A DNA stretch of 26,875 bases, taken from contig RBNI01000795.1 in the NCBI GenBank assembly GCA_003990745.1, positions 1 through 26,875 of the forward strand, given 5' to 3'. This stretch comes from Jimgerdemannia flammicorona (Eukaryota; Mucoromycota; Endogonomycetes; Endogonales; Endogonaceae). The notes beneath the pieces are model-generated. The model ran no database searches. It saw only the letters and a program-made list of their open reading frames with translations, and was not told where the DNA came from. A program made the translations under genes and the position numbers. Shown piece after piece: positions 10,401 to 19,017 of this stretch (position 1 is the first letter of the stretch; each line of letters opens with the position of its first letter).

Positions 10401-12932
10401 CACATATTTATTTTATTTGTTCCTCTGTAGGCAATTATTTTGGAGAGAAGGGAGTCAGCGCAATAGCCGAAGCGCTTAAAGTTAATACACATCTGCTAAT
10501 CCTGGGTCTAACCAGTATGTAGAAATCAAATTTATTATATTTTCCCGCACATCTGTTTAGTATTTCAGCTGGCTACATTTATCTGTCCCTCGGCAGGCAC
10601 TTATATTGGCGAAAAGGGGTCCATCGCACTAGCCGAAGCTTTGAAAATTAACGCGAGTCTACAAACCTTGATTATAAACGGTATATAGGAGTGAAATACC
10701 TTATAATTGCACATTTATCTGTTAAGTGTTCTAGCTGACAACTACATGCATACATTCTGTATGTTCCTCTAGTCAACGGAATCGGCGAGAAGGGAACCAA
10801 TGCACTGGCTGAAGCACTGAAAATGAACACGAGCCTGCGAAGCCTGGATATAAGCTGTATGTAGGAATGAAATACTCCATATTTTTGCATTAATCTGTTT
10901 TCTATTCTAGATGATAACAATGTTTGTATTCCTCTACAGACAATCCTATCGGAGAGAATGGAGGCAGGACATTAGCCGCAGCACTGAAAGTGAACACGGG
11001 TTTGCGAAATTTGAATCTATTCTGTATGTAGAAATGAAGTTCATTATAATTTTGCTTTCATCAGTTTTGGGTTATTGCTGACAATCACATACATCCATAG
11101 TCCTTTCTGTTGGTAATAAGGGAGCCTGTGCATTAGCCGAAGCGCTGGAAATGAATACGAGCCTGCAAACACTGAATCTACAATGTATGTGGGAATGAGT
11201 CACTTTTTTTTTATTTTATTTTATTTTTTTTTGGATACAATTGTTTAGATTTCCATGTGTATGCATATTATGTAGCCAATGGCATTAACGAGAGGGGAGC
11301 CAGCGCATTAGCCAAAACATTGAAAATTAACATAAGCCTGAAAAACCTGGATCTACAAGGTATGTAAAATGAAGCGCATTATATTTTGCATTCACCTGTT
11401 TGGAATTCTAGCTAAAATCCATGTGTATGCGATATATATTTTTCTCTGTAGGTAATTGTATTGGCAAGAATGGAGCCAGCGCACTAGCCGAAGCACTGAA
11501 GGTGAACACGAGCCTGCTCAACCTGTATCTCGAAGGTATGTAGAATGAAGCGCACTATATATTTACCTTGGGCGACCAAGTCCGCCGGTCCCCCCGGGGG
11601 CGCCCCTGTTTAGCGTTCTGACTAACCATCACGGAAAATATTTTATATATTCCTCCGTAGGCAACGGTATTGGTGAAAAGGGAGCCACCGCACTAGCCGA
11701 AGCATTGAAAAGGAACACGAGCCTGCAATACCTGCATCTGTGGTGTATGTTGGAATAGGCGGATAATATTTTGAAGTCCCCAGTATTTAATGTTCTAGCT
11801 GACAACTATGCATATATATTTCATGCCATACTCTTCAGCAAATGAAATTGGCGAGACGGGAGCCAGCGTACTAGCCGAAGCGTTGAAAATGAACAAGACC
11901 CTGAAAAATCTGGACCTACAAAGTATGTGTATTCGATTTTGCTTTCACCTGTTTTGTGTTCTGGCTGGCAACAACGAAAATATATTTCATGTGTTTCTTT
12001 ATAGATAATGGTATTACCGGAAAGGGAGCCAGCTCACTAGCTGATGCACTGAAAGTGAATACAAGCATGCTAAATCTGAATCTGTGGCGTATGTAGAATT
12101 AAGTATATTATAATTTTTACATTTGTTTAGTATTTTAGCTGACAATTACACATGTGTACATATTTTATATATTTCTTTGTAGATAATAATATTGGTGAGA
12201 AGGGAGCCCGTATGCTAGCTGAAGTTCAGATCGTGAACACAAGTCTGCAGAATCTTAATATGCATGGTATGTAGGAATGAGTATATTATATATATATTTC
12301 TTAGGTTCTAACTGATAATAATACATATATTCTATAATAGATAATAGTATTGGCGAAAATGGAGTCATTGTACTAGCTGAAGCACTGAAAGTAAACTCAA
12401 GCCTTCAAAGCCTAGATCTATCCAGTATGTAGAAATCAAGCATATTATACTTCTGCATTCATCTATTTATTAACATAACTGACAACTACTTGTATAAATT
12501 TTATATACTAATGTGTAGACAATGATATTGGCGAGAGAGGAGCCAGTGCACTAGCAGAAGCACTGAAAAGGAACACGGGCCTTCAAAACCTGAATCTTTG
12601 TTGTATGTAGGAATGAAGCATATGTATTATATTATTGGATTAATCTGTCTGGTTTTTTGACTGCCACTTTTTATCCTTTATGTAGACAATGGTATAGAAG
12701 AGAAGGGAGCCAGCGCCTTAGCCAAAGCACTGAGAACGAACTTGAGTTTGAAAAATCTGGATTTACAGCGTATGTACAATTTATTATTTTATGTATCTCC
12801 TTTACTTTCTAGCTGAAAATCACTCATGCACATTTTTGGTATTCCTCAATAGGCAATAAAATTGGCGAGATGGGAGCCGCCGCACTGGCTGTAACACTGA
12901 ATATGAACACGAACCTCGAAGTCTTGATGTAG
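7498..12932 (+). CDS. SAM-domain leucine-rich-repeat protein, 27 predicted exons, about 930 aa
   Basis: Predicted exons: 7498-7744, 7989-8069, 8150-8172, 8257-8553, 8653-8685, 8756-9011, 9113-9326, 9415-9501, 9567-9644, 9851-9903. Then sixteen 84-nt exons from 10090-10173 to 12686-12769, and 12853-12932. All join in frame, and all but one donor look ordinary. Residues 14-83 fit a SAM domain (ITWDEHRVYEHF; ILRDQETDGDVL; LPGGPAKKI). Residues 84-456 include a helical stretch (MKRDIEDIKKYV), FVAKFGPYIRT and GNLQRVL...VRWVCKNH, which recall the central region of LRR proteins known to me from Mucoromycota. From residue 457 come 17 ribonuclease-inhibitor-like LRRs of type NxIGEKGAxALAEALKxNTSLQNLDL. 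No NACHT or kinase motif is seen, so it is not a full NLR. The role is probably protein binding and partner recognition in the cytoplasm. The start is supported by GCCATGT and a SAM-ready N-terminus. The exon 4 donor (GTTATC at 8554) is the weakest junction. Confidence 0.8.
8150..8172 (+). other. 23-nt micro-exon (exon 3) of the SAM-LRR gene
   Basis: TTATTCCAG precedes and GTTAGTAG follows a 23-nt stretch. With the single base carried from exon 2 it encodes APTFNLAS. It converts phase 1 into phase 0, which is required for exon 4 (IIQDMKRDIEDI) to be read. Without it the exon 2 to exon 4 join gives a stop within 8 codons. Phase logic supports it, though transcript evidence is lacking. Confidence 0.6.
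9961..10034 (+). pseudogene. Decayed extra LRR exon inside the intron between exons 10 and 11
   Basis: Between TTTTAG and GTATGT lies a 74-nt stretch that matches the LRR exon at both ends (AATGATAT near the start, GGAAATGAAAATGGGCATTC near the end). It is shorter than 84 nt, has an extra A near its start and meets a stop at once in the required phase. Skipping it keeps exon 10 (phase 1) in frame with the first intact repeat exon. It reads as a repeat lost from the coding array. Confidence 0.5.
10090..12932 (+). repeat. Tandem array of exon-plus-intron LRR units, 17 copies
   Basis: Unit starts fall at 10090, 10255, 10431, 10597, 10773, 10940, 11101, 11276, 11452, 11661, 11839, 12005, 12183, 12341, 12519, 12686 and 12853. 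Spacing is 158-178 bp except for one unit of 209 bp. The first sixteen exons are each exactly 84 nt and phase 1 at both ends. Introns are also alike: GTATGTAG(G)AATGAA at the donor, GCATTCATCTGTTT in the middle, a TTCTAGCTGACAAC motif, then TATATATTCCTCTGTAG at the acceptor. Exons and introns therefore duplicated together as a unit of about 170 bp. Symmetric phase means any unit can be gained or lost without breaking the frame. Confidence 0.9.
11566..11608. other. GC-rich palindromic insertion in an LRR intron
   Basis: The intron at 11536-11660 is 125 nt, against about 75-95 nt for its paralogues. The excess is one block of about 40 bp, almost all G and C, in an otherwise AT-rich intron. It contains CCCCCGGGGG and GGGGCGCCCC palindromes. 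The block falls between sequence matching the ...ATATATTT and CCTGTTTAG parts of sister introns. It looks like a small inserted palindromic element; its class is unknown to me. Confidence 0.5.
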
Positions 12933-13034
12933 AAATGAAGCACGTAATATTTTTGCATCCATCTGCTTAGTTTCTAGCGGAAAGTCACGCGTAGGCGATT
13001 TATGTATTCCACTCTCGTCAATGAAATCAAAGCA

Positions 13035-13040
13035 AATAAA
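13035..13040 (+). terminator. Candidate polyadenylation signal of the SAM-LRR gene
   Basis: AATAAA lies 103 bp after the stop at 12930-12932, within sequence that still resembles the array's introns. It is the first canonical signal downstream, and a purely positional call. Confidence 0.4.
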
Positions 13041-13603
13041 GAACCTATTATTGCCCATTGCGATATATATACACACAAATACGGCTGGTTTTGCTATTGG
13101 TTCATAAAAACACTGTGTAGATTGTAGTATATATTTATCGCCACCCATCGTACTGATAAAAAAAAAAAAAAAGAAATGAAAAGGTTTATGGCATCGAGTG
13201 TATACCAGACATCGTCGTAATTACATTCTTTCATTCATCACCGATAAGGGGACATTCTACTTTGCTACTTGCTAGTCGGTTTTTCTTCCCAGTTTCATTA
13301 TGCCGATCCATTCGAGTATGACAAGTACAGGTGTTTAAACAAGAGACGGACCCCTGATAGAGACACTTATGTCCTGCGATGGCGACGTTCCGACATCGAG
13401 GCTTATCAGAGATTATGCATCGCTCGTCAGAACGCCTGGCGTTTGGGAATCGTAGATGTAATTATGTCTTACTAAATCGATTCCGATGCACACATGGACG
13501 TCAGGACATCATGGTTGTCATCATTTGCCGGTCGAGACATTGCCTGGCGCGCTTTGACTAGGCTCCGGAGTTCGATACGATTGTGTTGTTCCAATTTGTA
13601 TAC
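13041..13603 (+). other. Intergenic stretch with one weak ORF
   Basis: An A-tract occurs at about 13159-13173. An ORF of 68 codons at 13269-13475 (RCLNKRRTPDRDTYVLRWRR) is rich in Arg and Tyr. It matches no family I know and begins near a TTCCCAG acceptor-like site, so it may be an exon remnant of a gene interrupted by the LTR at 13604. Nothing else is recognisable. Confidence 0.3.
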
Positions 13604-13719
13604 TGTGACAGACCAAAACGTATCACCCGAATTATATCTTAACCAGATGACGTGAACAATTAGGCAAGATGACCCGAACACACAGCATAGTAACCAGCAA
13701 CCATTGCTGCGGAAAACTG

Positions 13720-13727
13720 TATAAATA
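13720..13727 (+). promoter_or_regulatory. LTR TATA box (solo LTR copy)
   Basis: TATAAATA follows AAAACTG, and the same motif is conserved in the other two plus-strand copies (about 16079 and 25096). Start of transcription would be expected about 30 bp downstream, just before the palindrome array. A second TATA-like TATAAAT at 13888 and AATAAA at 13914-13919 follow, the latter a likely poly(A) signal. Confidence 0.6.
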
Positions 13728-13758
13728 GCCAGAGATACCAGAAAGGGTCTGTTTACCT

Positions 13759-13830
13759 GTACAGACTCTGTACACCGTACAGACTCTGTACACTGTACAG
13801 GTCCTGTCCACCATACAGACTCTGTACACC
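13759..13830 (+). repeat. Four tandem 18-bp palindromic units in the solo LTR
   Basis: Units at 13759, 13777, 13795 and 13813 follow GTACAGACTCTGTACACC. Each contains a 7-bp dyad, GTACAGA-C-TCTGTAC. The third unit reads GTACAGG-T-CCTGTCC here. The matching unit in the element 2 5' LTR is GTACAGG-T-CCTGTAC, in which both arms changed together. The same array is at 16119-16190 and 25135-25206. It begins about 40 bp after the TATA box. Confidence 0.85.
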
Positions 13831-14959
13831 TGCCATAAGTAGCAGATCTATAGTTAGCCACATAGTAACCAGATAGCAACCAACTTGTATAAATTACCCC
13901 AGAGACAAGAGTGAATAAACCTCAGTCCGAAATTGAATCCAAAAGCAAAAGTCAAGTCTGCCTACCACACTTCGAGAGGAACTCTACAGCCACTGTTAGG
14001 AGATTGTGAGCATTGGTCCCCTTTTCCACTCCGGTCCACTTTCCGATACAAAGCCTGAAGATTTGCTGCCCAAGTTCAAGGAAGAACTTCGCCGCCTTTT
14101 GAGTTATTCACCGCATTCCCAGAGAGCCCGCCTTTCTTGCCACAAGCCAGTTTCTGATGCAACTTCGCAGTGGAGCCAGTCTACGATGCAACTCCGCGCA
14201 AACGAAGCCAGTCTTTGACATAACTTGCCAAGAATCTGAGTTAATTCCCAGTTAAGCCGCCATTTTCAAGAAGTCCGCCGATTCAGGAAGAATCCGCATC
14301 ATCTGCCATTTCCAAGTTATCCGCCGTATTCCCAGTTGAAGCCGCTGATTCAGAAGAACCCGCGCCATCTGCATTCCCAGAAGAACCCGATTCGCGACAT
14401 CTGAGTTATCCGAGTTACCCGAATTATCTGCCGCCAAGTTATTCGCTGTTCCCAGTGAGCCCGAGTTATTAAGATATCCACCGCCAGTATAATTCCCAGA
14501 AGAAGAATCTATGCCATACAATTCCCAGTGAGCCAAATCAAGTTACCTGCCGAAACCGCATAAGGAATACCGCCAAGATCGTCCCGCCAGAAATCGCACA
14601 CTTTTGGAGATCGTCGCGCTACACTGACACCCAAGAAAGAGAACTGCCAAATTGCCAGTCGTCGCACAGATACTTTTGGAGATTGCCTTGCTACACAAAA
14701 TTGTGCCATTCCCAGTTGACCCAAGAAGGAAACCCATTCACACAAATCGCCGCTACACCCAGAGAACCATCCCAATTAGGAAATCAATACAAATTGCTCG
14801 CAGATATCCAGCTTTGACTATTATACCACTAAACACCAACAAGGACCTCAGGAATCTTAGAACATTTTGTTGCTTTTTGATAAAGTAACTGGGGGCTCAA
14901 GCCAAACTACACCAACCCCCCAACATTGTAATTTGCCCCCATTGAGCTGGCACGTTACA

Positions 14960-15251
14960 ATACACATGCTGGGATTTTGAAATGAATTCTGATGATCCTA
15001 TGTGGCGACCTCGTATAACCATGCCATAATCTAAAGGTTGTGAGAATTTCCACCTGGTATTCACTACTTTCTGACTTTAGAAATTTACTTGTCGTTAGTG
15101 TATGATAAAAAATTCATCAGCCGATCCTTTATTTCAGATACTCCACTGTCCAATCTATCATTACAGCTAAAAATTCGCTTCCAGAGCTTGACTGAAACTG
15201 GGATCTTCATAGCCACATTGCTGGTGGCGATTCATGTAGTATAGTTGGTAT
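14960..15251 (+). other. Intergenic DNA between solo LTR and older LTR
   Basis: No gene, RNA or repeat was recognised in these 292 bp. They contain the right target-site copy of the solo LTR at 14960-14963. Confidence 0.4.
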
Positions 15252-15963
15252 TGTGACAAGCGAGGGCCATAGTATAGGCCAGATGACATACAGCATAGTC
15301 ATCCGATATAGTTACCACATGTGCCTCAAATTTATATAAATAATCAGATGTACCAAATTGGGACAATCTGTCCTGAGGGAATACTCGTCCCCTGAGGGAA
15401 TACTCATCCTATGAAGGAACACCTGTTCTGCAGAAGAAGAAATAGTCACACCTTTCTTAAATTAACCTTACTGTACATTCTATAATTATCTAGATAGCAA
15501 TCACACTTGTATAAAATACCCCAGAGATTTGAGTTAATAAATCTCAGTCTAAAATCTAAGTTGAAAAAGCAAAAGACAAGTCTGCCTAATATACTTTGAG
15601 AAATACATCTGCCAAAAGTTACTTAATTCAAGAAAAGAATTATAATACTTAGGAGAAATATCTACTTTAAAGTTACTATTAAAGATATTATAAGCTTTGA
15701 TATCTGATTTCACTTCAGTTTACTTTCTGATAATATTTGCTATCTCATTTTGAGTAAAGACTTTATTTGCTATTTTGGTTTGTTTATCAGATAAAGTCTA
15801 AAGAACTTAGTTGCCATTTTGGTTTAATTATTAAACTGAGTCAGAAAATTATTACTTAAACTGTCAAATTTACTTATATATATTATAAAATTCTGATTTA
15901 TATAAAAAAAATGTTTTTTTATTTTTTTATATAGTTACTTAGACTTCTTAATTACCAATCTAT
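15252..15963 (+). repeat. Left part of an older, diverged LTR interrupted by element 2
   Basis: It begins TGTGACAAGCGAGG and follows the same plan as the solo LTR: TATATAAATA near 15336, a short repeat block, TGTATAAAATACCCCAGAGA near 15510, AATAAA near 15535, then AAAAGACAAGTCTGCCTA. The sequence between is only loosely similar, so this is a related but distinct LTR family. Its repeat block is different: two CCTGAGGGAATACTC copies near 15371-15409. It is cut at 15963 by the element 2 insertion and becomes very AT-rich over its last 350 bp. Confidence 0.6.
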
Positions 15964-17407
15964 TGTGACAAACCAAAACATATAACCCGAATTATATCTT
16001 AACCAGATGACATGAACAATTAGGTAAGATGACATAAATACACAGTATAGTAACCAGTAACCATTGCTAGGAAAAACTGTATAAATAGCCAGAGATACCA
16101 GAAAGGGTCTGTTTACCTGTACAGACTCTGTATACCATACAGACTCTGTACACTGTACAGGTCCTGTACACCATACAGACTCTGTACACCTGCCATAAGT
16201 AGCAGATCTATAGTTAGCCACATAGCAACCAGATAGCAACCAACTTGTATAAATTACCCCAGAGACAAGAGTGAATAAACCTCAGTCCAAAATTGAATCC
16301 AAAAGCAAAAGTCAAGTCTGCCTACCACACTTCAAGAGGAACTCTATAGCCACTGTTAGGAGATTGGGAGCATTGGTCCCCTTTTCCACTCCAGTCCACT
16401 TTCTGATACAAAGCTTGAAGATTTGCCACCTAAGTTCAAGGAGAACTTCACCACCTTTGAAGAACCTACTGCTTAAGAAATAAGCCATACTATTAGTATG
16501 CTTGCCAGATAAGCCTGAAGAACCTCAGTTTCCACATTTCTAGAGAGCCTTGCCATAAGCCAGTCCTTGATGCAACTTCGCAGTAGAGCTAGTCTATCGA
16601 TGCAACTCTGCACAAACAAAGCCAGTCTCATGTAGCTTGCCAAGAATCTGGGTTATTTCCCAGAAGCCTGCCAATTTCAAAGAATCCACATTATCTGCTG
16701 TTTTCGAGTTATTCACATTCCCAGAAGAACCCATGCCATTCAAGTAGTATTCCCAGTTGAAGCTGATTCAGGAAGAATCTGTGCCATCCAAGTTATCTGA
16801 GTTATCTGTATCATCTGCCATTTTGAAGTTATCTGTATTCTCAGAGGACCCAAGTATTATTCCTAGAGAGCCCAAGTTACCTGCACCATCCGAGTTATTC
16901 ATCATTCTCAGTGAGCCCATTACAGAAGAATCCACACCATACAAGTCCCAGAGAGCCAAATCGAGTCATTTGCCAAATTATCAAAATGTCCACAAAAGGA
17001 ACCTGCCATGCTACATAAAGATCGCCCGCCACCCAAGAAGGAGAACCATTAAATTGCTAGACCATCATGCACAAGAAGATTGTTACACTACACAAAAATC
17101 ATTGCACCAAGACCATCACCCAGAAATTACATACTTTTGGAAATTACCTCACTACACAAAATTGTATCATTCTCAGTTGACCCAAGAAGGAAGTCCATTC
17201 ATACACAAATCACCGCTATATCCAGAGAACTGTCCTAATAAGGAAACTGCTCGCAGATATCCAGATTGACTATTATACTACTAAACACCAAGGACCTCAA
17301 GAATCTTAGAATATTTTGTTGCTTTTTAACAAAATAACTGGGGGCTCAAGCCAAACTACATCAACCCCCAACCTTGTAATTTGCCTCTATTGAGCTGGCA
17401 CATTATA
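15964..17407 (+). repeat. 5' LTR of element 2
   Basis: This 1444-bp LTR begins TGTGACAAACC and ends GGCACATTATA; the usual CA end has become TA. It contains TATAAATA near 16079, the palindrome array at 16119-16190, a second TATA-like site near 16247 and AATAAA near 16273. The region after 16500 is built of loosely repeated modules such as ATTCCCAG and GAGTTATC. U5 appears unusually long, over 1 kb. Confidence 0.92.
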
Positions 17408-17409
17408 TT

Positions 17410-17418
17410 TGGGGGCTC
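17410..17418 (+). promoter_or_regulatory. Primer binding site, tRNA-Pro type
   Basis: TGGGGGCTC lies 2 bp after the LTR end. It is complementary to a tRNA-Pro 3' end (GAGCCC plus CCA) and equals the first 9 bases of the well-known Pro-type primer site. The next bases are AAC where the Pro tRNA predicts GTC, which may be decay or a shorter match. Confidence 0.65.
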
Positions 17419-17424
17419 AACTAG

Positions 17425-19017
17425 AAAGATTTCAAAATTGATGTAACAGAACCCATAGTCAAACTGGATACATTTGACCCAACACCAACCTCTGCTACTA
17501 CAGGAGAACCAGTTATCATCAGCATCTGGACAGGAAGAGAAGTAATTACTTCAAGACTTGTGAATTACCCAGTATCAGAAGGATCTCAACCAGAACCAGA
17601 AGGCAGTACAGCCCAAAATCCCCAACCAGATCAACCAGACAATACAGACAGCCCTGCTAGAGATTTTGGAGAACTTGCACAAGAACTAGAAGATCTCATC
17701 ACATGAACCCAACACTTTACAGCCAGATACCCCACACCAGTTCCACTAATCTCACTAATAGAACCCCTACCACAACTCCTTGCAGAACCGGAAGTAGTTC
17801 CTACAAGACTACCTAGGCCTATTCTACTCTGTCCAAGAACTAGAACACCATCTTCAAGATACCCAAGCACCCCTGTCTCTAGTGACAGTTCAGAAAGTGA
17901 ATCAGAATCAGAATCTGAACCTGAACCAGAATCAGAAGAAAGTGATGAAGAAATGGCCACTTCATTGCCAACCTTTGCAGGATACCCAGAGGAAGACCCC
18001 AGAGAATTCCTTGATGGAATTGAAGGAATTGCAGTCTTGAGAAACCTCTCAGATGAAAGAAAAATCGCCATCTACAAAGTCCAGCTCAGAGAACCAGCCA
18101 GAGGAATTTTTCATCAAACAGCAAACAACCGAGATTCAGAACTAGCAAGACAAATATAAGCAGCAATGTCTGATGAGCTAGAATATGAGGCCATGGTCCA
18201 CTGGCTCATCAAAAAATATGCAGGAAATGAAACCCGCCACAAGGCTCAGGAATCCATCATGAGAATGAAGATGAATCTTGGAGAATCACCCAGAGCCTTC
18301 TTCACAAGAATCTAGAAGAGAATGCATTCTGCTGGATTCAATGCCACCAACCAAGACATCATAGGTCCAATGACCTTCATGAATGGAATTCCCCTAAATA
18401 TTGCTCAGTATGTCCACACCCTAGGCATCAGAAGGTCCGAGGAACAAGTAGATGCAGCCCAAGGATACTTTGATGTCAGACAAGGAATTACTTGGAGTGA
18501 TCATGACAGAAAAGAAGAAAAGGAAGACATCCTGGTCAAAGCCCTACAAGGACTCCTTCAAGGATAAGAAAGATCTGAAGAAAGAAGGCCTGCCAAAGAA
18601 GGAAAGAAGGACAGAAGCAAAATCCAAGACCTTAGCTCCAAGTTGGACCGATTGGTTGGACAGATTGAAAAACTCACCACATGTGAAAATCAGAGTTATC
18701 AGGACAATAGAGCATACCCATCACAGAGGAGCCAAGGTTATCCACCAAGAGATAACAGGAATTATCAGCAAGAAGAAAGAAGGTACCCTGCCCAAGACAG
18801 AGCCCAAGTCCAATGCTTCCACTGTGGACAATTTGGACACTATGCCACTGAATGTGACAACAAAAGAAGTGACCGAAGGGACTCAGAACCACCGAACAGA
18901 AGGAATGACACTCAGTACAAGAAGACTGAAGCCCATCCTGTTGAAGATTTCGAAGAAGCAAGCAACAGTGAAGACTACAGTGACCTAGACTTGTACCCCA
19001 CCAAGGTTAGCATCTGA
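17425..19017 (+). pseudogene. gag pseudogene of element 2 with CCHC zinc knuckle
   Basis: One frame is readable from just after the primer site to the TGA at 19015. Stops occur at 17704, 18157, 18313 and 18565. The first ATG in frame is 17953 (MATSLPTFAGYPEEDPREFL), but the frame is open upstream as a Pro/Glu/Ser-rich stretch with a SESESESEPEPESEE run, so the true start is uncertain. Residues after the ATG look like a Ty3-type capsid (GYPEEDPREFLDGIE; ESIMRMKMNLGESPRAFF). A single zinc knuckle, CFHCGQFGHYATEC, is at 18814-18855 and would bind RNA. Gag would build the particle and package element RNA. Confidence 0.85.

Larger units (their letters stand above)
13604..14959 (+). repeat. Solo LTR of the element 2 family, with ATAC target duplication
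   Basis: This 1356-bp sequence begins TGTGACAGACC and ends GGCACGTTACA. It matches the element 2 LTRs from end to end, with TG..CA termini. ATAC (13600-13603) directly precedes it and ATAC (14960-14963) directly follows, a 4-bp target duplication of the same size as that of element 2. There is no internal region on either side, so it is a solo LTR left by LTR-LTR recombination. It retains many CpG sites (for example GTCCGCCGATTC, GTCGTCGCAC) that are TpG or CpA in the element 2 LTRs, so it has suffered less CpG decay. Confidence 0.88.

Noticed and set aside
10090..12932. Regular 160-180 bp spacing of similar units, as a CRISPR-like or satellite array
   Set aside because: Each unit holds a coding LRR exon with splice sites and the intervals are introns; spacing and content are explained by the gene.
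13472..13879. Minus-strand ORFs across the LTR promoter and palindrome array (also near 15952-16239 and 24959-25237)
   Set aside because: They recur only because the LTR recurs; the YRVCTVYRVCTG pattern is the translated 18-bp repeat.
16757..17269. A 170-codon ORF in the 5' LTR, also open in the 3' LTR (25774-26286), as a possible LTR-encoded protein
   Set aside because: The two versions differ at roughly a fifth of residues although the DNA differs by about a tenth. The solo LTR does not keep the frame, and no domain is visible. This looks like chance openness in repeated low-complexity DNA, not selection.
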